Below, in pieces: positions 1 to 9,387 of a stretch of 64,000 nt of DNA. The stretch is from an uncultured Phycisphaerales bacterium. Its GTDB lineage: Bacteria > Planctomycetota > Phycisphaerae > Sedimentisphaerales > Anaerobacaceae. The DNA lies in the NCBI GenBank assembly GCA_937927975.1, contig CALEZT010000173.1, positions 1 to 64,000 on the forward strand, written 5' to 3'. Numbering within the stretch: the stretch's first letter is position 1; each line of letters starts with the position of its first letter. The notes under the pieces were generated by a model. That model had not been told where the DNA came from and ran no database searches. It saw nothing but the letters and a program-made list of their open reading frames with translations. Position numbers and translations under genes: made by a program.

Positions 1-3000
1 GACCGCGCGGACGCTGCGCTTCAGGCGGCGGACAAGCTGACGCGGGAGGGCATCAAAGATCAATCCACCAACGCCAACGACTGGGCGGTGGGGCGGTTCG
101 GTCTGGCGTCGGAACTGGCGATGCGAAAAGGAGCGAAGGCCCAAGCGGCGAGCCTGGCGGACGAAGTGCTGGCAGCGAAGGCCGAAGCCGCCAGCCTGGC
201 GGACGAAGTGCTGGCTTCGCTGGATCCCAATGAGAGAGGATACCGGCAAGCGGTCCTGCCTGCGGTCATTCGTGTGTACGCATTTGCAGAGAGGGCTCCG
301 GACGCGAGGCGATGCCTCGATGAATACCTTGGGATTACGAAGGAACAGCCGGTGACGAGGGAGTCCACGCGTCTGGCTGCGGAGCTCAAGGTCCAGGTCG
401 CGGCGGCGGAGAACAAACCCTATAGCGTCATCGAAGTCCTGGAGCCCCTGGCGGGCAGTGATCCGAATGGCGCTCAAATGCTGCTGTGGTTGGGGCGGGC
501 CTACGCCCAGACCGGCCAGGCCAGTCGGGCTGTGACGGCCCTGGAGCAGTACCGTCGTCTCAATCCGCAGGGTACGCAGATCGCCACGGAGCTTGCCCGA
601 CAGTATGCGAAAGTGGGCGACTTCGACAAGGCGTTCCTCGCTGCGAAGGAAGCGGAGTCCGCCAATCCTCTGGATCTCGAGGCGAAGCTGTCGCGCATCG
701 GCGCCGGGATCAGCAAAGCCATCGGGCCAAGGGGCGTCTCCGACGCGTCGAGCCTCAAAGCTCTGGCGGAGGAACTCGGTTCCCTGCGGAAGCAGTATCC
801 CGAACGCGTGGGCATCCGCGTCTACCTGTCGATCATCGCAGAGGCGCTCGGTCAGCCGGAGGCGGCGGAACAGGAGCTCAAGCAGGCCATCGCGGAATGC
901 TCCGATCCCCTGAGAGCGGAGACCCAGCTCATCCGACGATATGTGAAGGCACAGCGTCTGGACGAAGCGGTGGCGGTTTGCGAAGCATCCTGCGCGCGTC
1001 AGAAGGATGTCGCGGAGCCCTGGCTGATGCTGGCCGATCTTCATGCCATGAAGCAGGACTACGATTCCGCCCGCGCCGGTCTGCAAAAGGGACTGGAGTC
1101 CGTCACAGACGTCCGGGGCAGGAAGCTCTTGAACACGAGACTGGCCCTGCTGGAATTCGCGAGGGGGGATCGGGCCGCCGGGATCGGTCTGCTCAGGGAG
1201 TTGGCGCGCGATCCCCAGGAGATTCAGGCTCGCCTTCTGCTCCTGACCAGTCCTGAGATCCAGGGAGACCCCAACGCCTCAGGCACGCTGATTGCCGAAC
1301 TGCGGATAGCGGAAGGCGAACGCGGCCTCTGGTGGAGACTGTACCAGGCGGCGCTGTGGCTGTCCGGTCCTGACGCGGTCTCCAAACAGCAGGAAGCGGT
1401 GAGTCTGCTGCGCGACTGTATGAAGATGGAGCCGACGTGGCCCGCGCCGGTTCTGACATTGGCGCAGATGTACGTTCGCCAGGGGGACTTCAAGCAAGCG
1501 GAGGATGTCTACCGACAGGGGCTCGCGGCCAGTCCGTCGGCCACCGGAATCGCGGAGGGGTTGCTCGGCCTGCTCGATGGTCAAAATCGTTTCGCGGAAG
1601 CGGAAAAGGTCCTGCGTCAGATCCAGAATCCGCAGGTGGAAGCCAACTGGCAGGTTCGCCTGGCGGTTGGAACGGGGGATGTCTCGCGGGCGATTAACGA
1701 GTTGCGGCTGAAGGTGGATAACGACAAGGACAAGCAGGACGCCAGTTCGCGAATCGAGCTGGCGAGGCTCACGTATCAGGAGACGCGGGATTTCGCCCAG
1801 GCGATGCGATACCTCGATGAAGCCAAGGCGATCCAGCCGCAGTTGCGGACGCTGACGGCGGTGCGGGCGTCGATCCTGAACGCGGAAGGCCGACCCCAGG
1901 AGGCCCTGCGCGTCTTGGACGACTATGTCGCGGAGTACAGCAATTTCGAGGCGTACCTGCTGCGGGCCGTTTATCTGGCGGAACAAGGGGACGCGGATCG
2001 AGCGGAGCAGGATTACCGCAAGCTGACGACGTTCCAGGAGATCCCGGCAGGGTACGAGTTGCTGGCGAATTTCTATGCCGGCGCCGGGAAGCTCGATCAG
2101 GCGGTGACGGAGGCCGAGGCCGGCCTGGGCCTGCACCCCGAGAACGTGCGGCTCAAACGCGTTCTGGCCCAACTGCTGCTCTCGCGGGACAAACCGGGGG
2201 ATGCCGCCAGGGCGCTCGATACGATCAAAGAGCTGCCGCCGGACACGTCTTCCATGATGCTGCTGGCCATGCAGAAGCTCAGGGAGGGCACCCCGCAATC
2301 GGTCACCGAGGCCAAGGGCATCCTGGAGGGCATCGTCAAGCGGGACCCGACCTCAATTCAAGCCCATGTGTACCTGATCGGACTGGCCATGCAGGAGGGG
2401 CAGTTCCAGGCCGCTGCCGACCTGGCGGTCCGCGCTCTGGAGTCCAATCCGACGAACCCGACGCTGCTGACGGCGCGGGCCCGCGCGGAATTGCTCCTGG
2501 GCTACCCTCCGACCGCGGCCAAGTTCGCCCGACAGGCCCTCCAGCGCGATCCGAACTCTCTGGACGCGCTCGACGTGTTCAGCCAGGCGTCGCTGAGTAG
2601 CCAGGGGCAGTCGCTTCAGGGCGAGGCCAGGACGCTGCTCGATGCGGCGGTGCGCCGAATGAAGCCGGACTCCCCGTCGAACTCCAGGCTCCAGATGCTT
2701 CGCGCCCAGTTCTACGCGACGCTGAATCAGCCGCAGGCGGCGGTTCCGGAACTGGAGGCCTACTGTCGAACGACGCAAGGGAGCAGCGACATCCCGGCCC
2801 AGGTGACGCTGGCGGATCTCTACCGCGCCATGGGGGACATGGCCAAGGCGGACGAGGTCATCAAACAACTGGAGCAGTCGCATCGCGACGAGCTGGTCGT
2901 GGTCCACGCTCGATTCCTCTGGCTCGTGGTTCAGAAACGGTTCGACGATCTCAAGCAGATCGGTTCCGCCTATGTTCATGCCAAGAACCAGGATCTGGCC

Positions 3001-3657
3001 ACTTTCCTGCGAGCGGGGGGCATGCTCGTGTCGCTCGAGCCGCCGGAACTGAAGGCAGAGGGGATCAAGCTGCTCGAACATGCGGTTTCCCTTTGGCCAA
3101 CCTCGGCGGACGCACGGTTGAACCTCGCCTCCGCTCAGTACCAGATGGGAGACGCTGGCGGCGCGGAAAAGACGTATCGGGAACTGCTGCGTCTGCAACC
3201 GAACGAGACCCGCGCGATGAACGACCTTGCCTGGATCCTGCAGGAACGGTTCCAGCGGTATGAGGAGGCCCTCAAGCTCGCGAATCAGGGTCTGGCCGTG
3301 GGGGCCAAGACGTCCGGCGCCGGTTCTCCCAACGTGTTCCTGCTGGACACCAAGGGGACCATCCTCCTGAAGATGGATGGCCGCCTTCCCGAGGCGAGGA
3401 AGACCTTCGAGGAGATCCTGCGGGCGTTGGCGATCAGTCGTTCGCCGGACCTGCGTCGTGAGGCCCGAACCAACCTGCGGCTGGGCGAGATCTGCATCAA
3501 GCTCAAAGACGCGACCGCAGCCAGGCAGTATCTGGACACGGCCCTGAAGATCGACCGCAAGGACAACGTTCTGACGCCCCAGGATCGGGAAGAGATCGGC
3601 CGATTGCTTGAGGAACTGAGGGTTCTGGAGACGCCTGCAGCGCAGCCCCAGCCGTAA
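1..3657 (+). CDS. Large TPR-repeat protein (5' end outside window)
   Basis: The reading frame is open from base 1 to the TAA at 3655-3657, giving about 1218 residues, and no start is visible, so the N-terminus lies upstream of the window. Nearly the whole chain is helical TPR-type repeats: many 34-residue units with A-x-x-x-Y/L-x-x-A-L patterns and P-x-x-P/N turns (for example around LWLGRAYAQTGQASRAVTAL and LARQYAKVGDFDKAF). It ends with a proline-glutamine tail (AAQPQP). TPR arrays are protein-protein scaffolds. The length and layout fit the large secreted or envelope-associated TPR proteins common in planctomycetes, often linked to exopolysaccharide or PEP-CTERM export clusters. No catalytic motif is visible. 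An internal GTG at 88 could serve as a start, but the frame upstream reads as ordinary coding sequence, so I treat the gene as truncated by the window edge. Confidence 0.85.
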   Translation, partial: DRADAALQAADKLTREGIKDQSTNANDWAVGRFGLASELAMRKGAKAQAASLADEVLAAKAEAASLADEVLASLDPNERGYRQAVLPAVIRVYAFAERAPDARRCLDEYLGITKEQPVTRESTRLAAELKVQVAAAENKPYSVIEVLEPLAGSDPNGAQMLLWLGRAYAQTGQASRAVTALEQYRRLNPQGTQIATELARQYAKVGDFDKAFLAAKEAESANPLDLEAKLSRIGAGISKAIGPRGVSDASSLKALAEELGSLRKQYPERVGIRVYLSIIAEALGQPEAAEQELKQAIAECSDPLRAETQLIRRYVKAQRLDEAVAVCEASCARQKDVAEPWLMLADLHAMKQDYDSARAGLQKGLESVTDVRGRKLLNTRLALLEFARGDRAAGIGLLRELARDPQEIQARLLLLTSPEIQGDPNASGTLIAELRIAEGERGLWWRLYQAALWLSGPDAVSKQQEAVSLLRDCMKMEPTWPAPVLTLAQMYVRQGDFKQAEDVYRQGLAASPSATGIAEGLLGLLDGQNRFAEAEKVLRQIQNPQVEANWQVRLAVGTGDVSRAINELRLKVDNDKDKQDASSRIELARLTYQETRDFAQAMRYLDEAKAIQPQLRTLTAVRASILNAEGRPQEALRVLDDYVAEYSNFEAYLLRAVYLAEQGDADRAEQDYRKLTTFQEIPAGYELLANFYAGAGKLDQAVTEAEAGLGLHPENVRLKRVLAQLLLSRDKPGDAARALDTIKELPPDTSSMMLLAMQKLREGTPQSVTEAKGILEGIVKRDPTSIQAHVYLIGLAMQEGQFQAAADLAVRALESNPTNPTLLTARARAELLLGYPPTAAKFARQALQRDPNSLDALDVFSQASLSSQGQSLQGEARTLLDAAVRRMKPDSPSNSRLQMLRAQFYATLNQPQAAVPELEAYCRTTQGSSDIPAQVTLADLYRAMGDMAKADEVIKQLEQSHRDELVVVHARFLWLVVQKRFDDLKQIGSAYVHAKNQDLATFLRAGGMLVSLEPPELKAEGIKLLEHAVSLWPTSADARLNLASAQYQMGDAGGAEKTYRELLRLQPNETRAMNDLAWILQERFQRYEEALKLANQGLAVGAKTSGAGSPNVFLLDTKGTILLKMDGRLPEARKTFEEILRALAISRSPDLRREARTNLRLGEICIKLKDATAARQYLDTALKIDRKDNVLTPQDREEIGRLLEELRVLETPAAQPQP
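136..219 (+). repeat. In-frame 42-bp tandem duplication inside the TPR gene
   Basis: Two adjacent 42-bp units (136-177 and 178-219) encode KAQAASLADEVLAA and KAEAASLADEVLAS. A 23-bp core is identical in both copies (151-173 and 193-215). The repeat keeps the frame and lengthens a helix by 14 residues. The near identity at the DNA level suggests recent slippage or duplication rather than an ancient TPR repeat. Confidence 0.8.
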
Positions 3658-4038
3658 TCGCAGGTGGTTCGCGGATTCTTCGAAACATCGACATGGGGCC
3701 GGATCACGTATGGCGGCCCATGATGTCAGCACAATTCACGACCGCAGAAGGCGACTACCTGGTCGTGGATAGACAAACAAAGCCGGCCTGGCGAGGCGAG
3801 TTGGCTCTTGCACGAAGTTCAGCCATATGCGTCTCATCCCAGCAGGACCGGCTCGGTGGGGGGGGCATGCTCTAACGCTGCCCTCCCACTTTTGCTATGC
3901 CGCCCTCTGGGCGGTTGGCTGTCGCCAATCCCCCTTCGGTCCTTGCCCATCCCCATCTTCCTCTTGCGCTCGCGTGGCCCCGATTGAGGGCAAGGCCTCG
4001 CGACGCGTCATTTCACGGATCGACCCTTCCCCCGCACT
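3658..4038. other. Convergent intergenic gap, no gene seen
   Basis: This 381-bp gap separates the end of the TPR gene from the end of the minus-strand PEP-CTERM-like gene. I see no convincing coding region. A perfect 6-bp hairpin with a 3-base loop lies at 3900-3914 (CCGCCC/GGGCGG) but has no T-tract, so a terminator role is only possible. An 8-G run lies near 3858-3865. Confidence 0.5.
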
Positions 4039-4746
4039 TCACGCCTGCGCTACCGCTCTGCGCCTCAGTCGCAACCCGGCGTACCCCAGTCCGATGCCGC
4101 CCAGGAGAGCCGCTCCCGGAACCGGCACGACGGAGAGGTTAACGTAATTCAGTGTCAGTGTGGTCCCTGGCTCAATGAGGCCGCGAGGAATAGATCGTTG
4201 TAGTTGGAATCTCAGCAAGACGTCCCCGTCTCCATTCAACGTGAAGGTCTCGTATCTCGGCCCGACAGAATAGACGTTGTCCAAGATAGGTTCGCCCGTT
4301 TCCTCATCATGGTTGTCAGCGACATTCCAGAAGCCATACGTGACCTGTGACGGCAAACCGTAGCTCATCGCCCAGACAGTGAAGTAGTCGCTCTCGCTGA
4401 GGGAAGGACTCATGAAAGTGTAGTCGAAGGATAGGGCATAGGTGCCCCCAGATAGCGACACCGCCTGCTCGATGCTCAGAGTCGTGCCGCCTTCGTCGCC
4501 TTGGGTGTCTTCATCGTCTCCGGAGAGCTGGAATACGACGCTCTGACCTTGCTGTGAGATGCCTTTGCCATACTCGGTGTTCGCCACCCAGTTCTCTTGA
4601 ACCAAGGTATCGTCCTGCCACACGATATCAAGAGAGAAATCCCCGTTCGTGACGAGCGGCGTCGGGTCTGCATGGAGCGTGGCGGTTGACGTGAAGAACA
4701 CTGCCAGCATGGCAACAACTTGAATCGCCTTCCTTGGCTGTTTCAT
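4039..4746 (-). CDS. Secreted protein with PEP-CTERM-like sorting tail
   Basis: A 235-residue protein of unknown function. It starts with a signal peptide (MKQPRKAIQVVAMLAVFF..., cleavage probably after TLHA) and continues as a beta-rich domain resembling the carbohydrate-binding/jelly-roll region of many PEP-CTERM proteins (TNGDFSLD, then YALSFDYTFMSP). The C-terminus has the typical tripartite sorting signal: a short proline motif (VPVPG), a hydrophobic stretch (AALLGGIGLGYAGL) and a basic cluster (RLRRR). Such proteins are normally processed by an exosortase and delivered to the cell surface or matrix. I chose the ATG at 4746 because it begins the signal peptide and has AAGGGG about 7 bases upstream; a longer frame to 4869 exists. 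Base composition looks lower in GC than the neighbours. No exosortase gene is in the window. Confidence 0.75.
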   Translation of the reverse strand: MKQPRKAIQVVAMLAVFFTSTATLHADPTPLVTNGDFSLDIVWQDDTLVQENWVANTEYGKGISQQGQSVVFQLSGDDEDTQGDEGGTTLSIEQAVSLSGGTYALSFDYTFMSPSLSESDYFTVWAMSYGLPSQVTYGFWNVADNHDEETGEPILDNVYSVGPRYETFTLNGDGDVLLRFQLQRSIPRGLIEPGTTLTLNYVNLSVVPVPGAALLGGIGLGYAGLRLRRRAVAQA

Positions 4747-4840
4747 CGTGATCCCCTTTGCGAACATTTTACGCGTATGGCTGCGCAAGACTTCATCCGA
4801 CGTGCGGAACCGCACGCACCTGGCGCATCTGCCACACCGC

Positions 4841-4869
4841 AATTCTCGCGGGATTATCGGTCGTGTCAA
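4841..4869 (-). promoter_or_regulatory. Candidate sigma70-type promoter for the PEP-CTERM-like gene
   Basis: On the minus strand a consensus -35 (TTGACA, 4869-4864) is followed after 17 bases by AGAATT (4846-4841), about 95 bases upstream of the start at 4746. The -35 is perfect and the -10 weaker. Assigned by sequence match only. Confidence 0.35.
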
Positions 4870-4938
4870 GGCCCATTCCTCGCAAACGACGGAAATTCCA
4901 TCCCATGACTTCGCGTCGTTGAGCCTGCGATCGACTTC

Positions 4939-6912
4939 TCAAATCGAGTCCAACTTGGCGAGGATTCTCTCCACATCGTAGACGCCTCCCGCCCAGGTTC
5001 CGCCGCTGACGTTTTGGAGGGCGGCCCAGAGGCGGGTGTCGTCGGGGAGTTTGTCGGCGGGTCTCAGATCAGGATGGAGAGGCCGAGCTTTCAGCACATC
5101 TGCGGCCTGCTGCGGCGTGTATCGCTTGTTCCCTTCGCCGACAAACTCGATACTGCCGGTCAGGTTCTTTCGATCGATAATCATCTCGATCATGTCTCCG
5201 TCGCGCAGTTTTCCGATGGGTCCTCCCGCCAGCGCTTCGGGTCCGACATGACCGATACAGGCGCCGGTGGAGACGCCGGAGAAACGAGCGTCCGTGATCA
5301 CAGGCATGTGCTTTCCCCAGGGGAGGTACTTCAGCGCCGACGTGAGCTGATAGGTCTCTTCCATCCCGGTGCCGATGGGACCGCAGCCGATCAGGACGAT
5401 GATGTCCCCAGGTTGAATCGGGGCATCGCTCTGGCCCTTGATCGCGCTGATGGCGTCCCTCTCGGAAACGAAGACCCTGGCTCGGGACGTGTGCCGGTAC
5501 ACGTTGTCTTCATCGATCACGCTGGGATCGATGGACGTGGCTTTGATCACGGAGCCCTGCGGCGCGATATTGCCGGACGGGAAGACCGCGGTGCTGGTCA
5601 ATCCGGCCCGGCGAGCGGCCTCGGCATCCATGATGATCGCATCGGGACTGAGATGATCCAGCGCTTCCAGTCTGGCCCTGACGGCCTTGCGTCGCGCACT
5701 GTGCTGCCACCAGTCGAGATTGTCTCGCAGGGGCTTTCCGGTGACCGTCATCACATCCAGATTCAGCAGACCCATAGCCCGCAAGTGCAGCATGACTTCA
5801 GGGACGCCGCCCGCTGCAAAAACCTGAACCGTGGGGAAATTCCTCGGACCGTTCGGCAGCGCATCGACCAGACGCGGGACCAGTCTGTTGACCCGGATCC
5901 AATCGTTCAGTTTGGGGGGCGTCAGTCCGGCGGCATGCGCAACAGCCGGGATATGGAGCAGCATATTGGTGGAACCGCCGAATGCAGCGAAGACCAGCAT
6001 GGCGTTTTCCAGGGATTGCTGCGTCACGATGTCTCGCAGAGGGATGTTCCGCGTCGACAGACTGACCAGCGCCAGCGCGGATCGACGCGCCATATCGATC
6101 CATACGGCTTCACCCGAAGGCGACAGGGCGCTGTGAGGCAAAGCCATGCCGAAGGCCTCGGCCACGACCTGGGAGGATGCGGCGGTGCCGAGGAAGTGAC
6201 AGCCACCGCCCGCGGATCCGCAGCTCCCGCATCCCATTCGGGCTGCATAGTCCCGGTCGATCAACTGATGCGCGAACCGCGCTCCCAGCGATTGGATCTG
6301 GGCGGTGTCTTCAGCGTCGTGGGTGGGCAACATGGCGCCGCCGGGCACAATGATGCCGGGCAGATTCCCGCTGCCCGCCAGGGCCATCATCATCGCGGGA
6401 AGTCCTTTGTCGCAGGTGGCGACCCCCATCACTCCTTTTCGTCGCGGCAGCGAGCGAATGAGCCTGCGCATCACCATGGCGGCGTCATTGCGATAGGGCA
6501 GGCTGTCGTACATGCCTTCGGTCCCCTGCGTGCGTCCGTCGCACGGATCGCTGCAGAAACCGGCAAAAGGAAGCACACCCTGCTGCTTGAGGGCCGTCGC
6601 CGCCTCCTTGACCAGCAGGCCGATTTCCCAGTGCCCTGAATGGTACCCCAGGGCGATGGGATGTCCGTCATCGGCGCGCAATCCGCCCAGCGTGCTGAGG
6701 ATGAGGTACTGATCGAGATTCGTATCCTCCGGCTTCCATCCCATGCCGGCGTTCTGGGTCATGCCGAACAGATCGCCGCTCGGCGCGTATCGCAGGATCT
6801 CCTCGGTCAAGGGAAGCTCCCCCTGCGGGCCTTTCCCATGCGTTCGCATGGAGGAGATCGTACGGTCGTTTCCGACAATCGCTTCGAAAGTGGGTGAGTT
6901 GCCGTCCGCCAT
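4939..6912 (-). CDS. yjhG: YjhG/YagF-type D-xylonate (aldonate) dehydratase, IlvD/Edd family
   Basis: A 657-residue IlvD/Edd dehydratase whose size and N-terminus fit the YjhG/YagF branch, which removes water from D-xylonate or a related aldonate to give the 2-keto-3-deoxy acid. Cysteine motifs expected to hold an iron-sulfur cluster are visible: GFCSDPCDGR (Cys120, Cys124), VATCDKG (Cys167) and MGCGSCGSAGGGC (Cys228, Cys231, Cys238). The conserved GCGPIGTGMEE and RFSGVSTG motifs lie in the C-terminal half. The start is the ATG at 6912, with AGGAAA upstream and a match to the family length; the frame stays open to 7266 but that part overlaps the previous gene and has no family character. It is the last gene of a four-gene operon, 23 bp after the semialdehyde dehydrogenase. 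The exact aldonate (xylonate, arabinonate or similar) cannot be decided from sequence alone. Confidence 0.88.
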   Translation of the reverse strand: MADGNSPTFEAIVGNDRTISSMRTHGKGPQGELPLTEEILRYAPSGDLFGMTQNAGMGWKPEDTNLDQYLILSTLGGLRADDGHPIALGYHSGHWEIGLLVKEAATALKQQGVLPFAGFCSDPCDGRTQGTEGMYDSLPYRNDAAMVMRRLIRSLPRRKGVMGVATCDKGLPAMMMALAGSGNLPGIIVPGGAMLPTHDAEDTAQIQSLGARFAHQLIDRDYAARMGCGSCGSAGGGCHFLGTAASSQVVAEAFGMALPHSALSPSGEAVWIDMARRSALALVSLSTRNIPLRDIVTQQSLENAMLVFAAFGGSTNMLLHIPAVAHAAGLTPPKLNDWIRVNRLVPRLVDALPNGPRNFPTVQVFAAGGVPEVMLHLRAMGLLNLDVMTVTGKPLRDNLDWWQHSARRKAVRARLEALDHLSPDAIIMDAEAARRAGLTSTAVFPSGNIAPQGSVIKATSIDPSVIDEDNVYRHTSRARVFVSERDAISAIKGQSDAPIQPGDIIVLIGCGPIGTGMEETYQLTSALKYLPWGKHMPVITDARFSGVSTGACIGHVGPEALAGGPIGKLRDGDMIEMIIDRKNLTGSIEFVGEGNKRYTPQQAADVLKARPLHPDLRPADKLPDDTRLWAALQNVSGGTWAGGVYDVERILAKLDSI

Positions 6913-6935
6913 CGGGATTTCCTGACTGTGGAGGA

Positions 6936-8519
6936 TCAAAGATCTCTTTGTGACCACTGGCCGTCGATCATGCGCCACATGGAACCGGTCGGATTCTTGT
7001 CCTGAAGTTCCACGGGCAGCCGATGCGAACGGATGTTGTCGTAACAGTAGAGAGCCGCAAATCGGAGCATGGAGGCCGGCAATCCCACGGCCGTGAATCC
7101 GGGATGTCCGGTGGCCGGGTAAGGACCGCCGTGATTCATGGACGTGACAACCGCCACGCCCGTCGGCGCCTTGTCGTTCAGAAGTCGGCCGACTTTCGGG
7201 CGAAGTTCGGGTTCGAGAATCTCGTACTCGCGATCGTCCCGCCCATCGGTATGGGAATAGACGCATCCGGTCAGGTTGCCTTCGAGCACGGAGGCGACCT
7301 CCTTCATTTGCCCGATATCCTCGGCCACCACAATCAAGCTGGCCGTTCCGAAGGCCTCGGTCTGAAGCGCGGCGGGATTGGCGAGGAACGTCCTGCCATC
7401 CACGCGCATCAGGGTATTGGCGAACCGATAGCCTTCATCTTCGACAGCCTTCCCGCCTGCGATCAGGGTCGCTCCGGCGGACTTCAGGATCTCGACGGCT
7501 TGTGCAATGCTTTCCGGTCCGTTAGGCGAGAGCAGGACTCCTGGCCGATTTCCGGAGAAGGCCTCGGCCAGCGTTCGAATGAACGTCTCGGTCCGAGAGC
7601 CCTTCTGCAGGATCATCAATCCGGGATTCGTACAGAACTGGCCGGCCCCCAGGGCGCAGGAACCGAACAGTTCGGCCGCGATCGCATCCGAACGTTCTTC
7701 CAGGGCCCCAGGCAGGATGAAGATCGGATTCACGCTGGACATCTCCAGGTAGATTGGTTTGCCGGCCTGGTCCGCGGCGGTCTTGAGTTTCAAGCCGGCC
7801 GATTTGCTGCCGGTAAAAGCGGACGCACCGATATCCGGATGGGAGACCAGTTGCAGTCCCAGCTCCGGAGGCGTGCGGTAGATCATCTGCACGGTGGCGG
7901 GGGGAAGCCCTGTCTCCGTCACGGCCTCAAAGGCCAGGCGGCCAAAGATCCGGGTCGTTCCGGGATGTCCTGTGTTGGCCTTGGCGATCACGGGATTGCC
8001 GGCAGCGATGGCCGCGACGAAGTCGCCGCCTGCGACGGAATTGAACGCGAAGGGAAAGTTGTTCGGTCCGAACACCGAAACCGGACCGTCCAGAGGTCCC
8101 ATCATGCTGCGGATATTGACAGCGGCTTCGATGGTGGCGCGGCACCAGCTCAACTCGCGCGCCGCGCGGGCGGCTTTACGCATCTGATCCGTGGTCCGGG
8201 GAAGCTCTCCGTTTCGCAGTCGCGGTTCCTTGGGCAAGGCGGTCTCCAGATGAGCCATTTCCACCAACTCGTCCGCATGGGCTTCGATCTTGTCGGCGAA
8301 CAGGTCCAGGAACTGGGCGAGCTGCTTGCGGGGAGTCTTTCTCAGTTCAACGGCAGCCTGTTTCCCCGCGGCAATCGTTTCGTTCACGTCGCACGCGCCG
8401 GAAACGGGATACACCTCCCCCAGCGTCTGTTTGCGGGCAGGATTCACGGCGTGGAAATGGCCGGTCGGGTCTTTCGGCTCCCGCCATCGGCCTGCAATGA
8501 GTACCTTCTGATAATCCAT
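6936..8519 (-). CDS. 2-oxoglutarate semialdehyde (2,5-dioxovalerate) dehydrogenase
   Basis: A 527-residue NAD(P)-dependent aldehyde dehydrogenase. The catalytic set is present: the Asn of the GPNNFPFAFN motif near residue 153, Glu259 in IYLEMSSVNP and the nucleophile Cys296 in GAGQFCTNPG. The G-S motif of the Rossmann fold (FTGSKSAG) is also present. This subgroup (about 525 residues, QFCTNPG) contains the enzymes that oxidise 2-oxoglutarate semialdehyde to 2-oxoglutarate in pentose and hexarate catabolism. The flanking FAH-type dehydratase, which would produce this semialdehyde, and the xylonate-type dehydratase support that substrate. The start at 8519 has AGGAG 8 bases upstream. Gaps to its neighbours are 18 and 23 bp, so it is co-transcribed. 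The cofactor preference is not determinable here. Confidence 0.88.
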   Translation of the reverse strand: MDYQKVLIAGRWREPKDPTGHFHAVNPARKQTLGEVYPVSGACDVNETIAAGKQAAVELRKTPRKQLAQFLDLFADKIEAHADELVEMAHLETALPKEPRLRNGELPRTTDQMRKAARAARELSWCRATIEAAVNIRSMMGPLDGPVSVFGPNNFPFAFNSVAGGDFVAAIAAGNPVIAKANTGHPGTTRIFGRLAFEAVTETGLPPATVQMIYRTPPELGLQLVSHPDIGASAFTGSKSAGLKLKTAADQAGKPIYLEMSSVNPIFILPGALEERSDAIAAELFGSCALGAGQFCTNPGLMILQKGSRTETFIRTLAEAFSGNRPGVLLSPNGPESIAQAVEILKSAGATLIAGGKAVEDEGYRFANTLMRVDGRTFLANPAALQTEAFGTASLIVVAEDIGQMKEVASVLEGNLTGCVYSHTDGRDDREYEILEPELRPKVGRLLNDKAPTGVAVVTSMNHGGPYPATGHPGFTAVGLPASMLRFAALYCYDNIRSHRLPVELQDKNPTGSMWRMIDGQWSQRDL

Positions 8520-8537
8520 GCTCTTCTCCTGGACTTG

Positions 8538-9353
8538 CTAGGACTCGACCCGGTTTTCGAGAACCAGGGCGCCGATCGTAATGGTGACTCTGTCGCCTAC
8601 GGACAGGGAAAACTCCATCTCGGGAATGATTCCGGTGCCTGTCATGAGAAACGCGCCGAAGGGGAAGGTCATTTCCATGGTCAGGTAGGAGGCCAGTTCC
8701 TCGAAGGAACGCTTGATCTGTGACGTGCTCGCGTCTCCCGTGAAAATGACCTTATCGTTTCGTTCGATCGCCAGCGTGATGGGGAGATTCCGCATCGAAT
8801 CCGTATCCGCGATACAGATTCCCGGTCCGATGGCGCAGGACCCGTCATACATCTTGGCCTGGGGCAGATAGAGCGGGTTTTCTCCCTCGATATTCCTGGA
8901 GGAGACGTCATTGCCCGCGCAATACCCGAGGATATCGCCATGGCTGTTGACCAGCAGCGTCAACTCCGGCTCCGGCACATTCCAGTGACTGTCCCTCCGG
9001 ATGCGGATGGCGGATTGGGGCCCTTTGACTCGCCAGCCGATGGCCTTGAAGAACAGCTCGGGACGTTTGGCCTCATAGACCATGTCGTAGACGCTCTTGA
9101 CGTCGGTCTCCGCTTCCCGCGCGTCGCGACTGCGGGCATAGGTGACGCCGCAGGCCCAAACTTCCTGATCGTATTCGATCGGAGCCAGCGCTTGCCCCGC
9201 CGCGTGCTCACCTGTCTGGAGGGAGCTCAGATAGGGATGGACTTCATTTGAATGCATGCTACAGAATCGTTTGAAGTCGAACTCGGGCGACAGCAACAGC
9301 CCATCCAGTTCCCAGCGTTCGACATCTTCATATCGGCGTTTGGTCAGGATCAT
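8538..9353 (-). CDS. FAH-family 2-keto-3-deoxy-pentonate dehydratase
   Basis: A 271-residue fumarylacetoacetate hydrolase-family protein. The family's metal-binding acids are seen in VPEPELTLLV, and the surrounding motifs GYCAGNDVSSRNIEGENP and YLPQAKMYDGSCAIGP are conserved. In sugar-acid operons this branch dehydrates 2-keto-3-deoxy-xylonate or -arabinonate to 2-oxoglutarate semialdehyde, the step between the two neighbouring enzymes. That role is inferred from family and operon; a hydrolase or isomerase activity on another keto acid remains possible. The start at 9353 has AAAGGGT upstream. It is followed after 18 bp by the dehydrogenase gene and preceded by the permease gene with a 34-bp gap. 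Confidence 0.82.
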   Translation of the reverse strand: MILTKRRYEDVERWELDGLLLSPEFDFKRFCSMHSNEVHPYLSSLQTGEHAAGQALAPIEYDQEVWACGVTYARSRDAREAETDVKSVYDMVYEAKRPELFFKAIGWRVKGPQSAIRIRRDSHWNVPEPELTLLVNSHGDILGYCAGNDVSSRNIEGENPLYLPQAKMYDGSCAIGPGICIADTDSMRNLPITLAIERNDKVIFTGDASTSQIKRSFEELASYLTMEMTFPFGAFLMTGTGIIPEMEFSLSVGDRVTITIGALVLENRVES

Positions 9354-9387
9354 GAATCATACCCTTTATGTGATCATCCGTCGGTTT

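Noticed and set aside
3658-4038. Possible small genes of 60-106 codons between the TPR and PEP-CTERM-like genes
   Set aside because: No ribosome-binding site, Pro/Arg/Ser-rich shadow-like composition and mutual overlap.
7023-8723. Long plus-strand open frame opposite the aldehyde dehydrogenase
   Set aside because: It is antisense to a clear ALDH gene and has no family character; long antisense frames are expected at this GC content.
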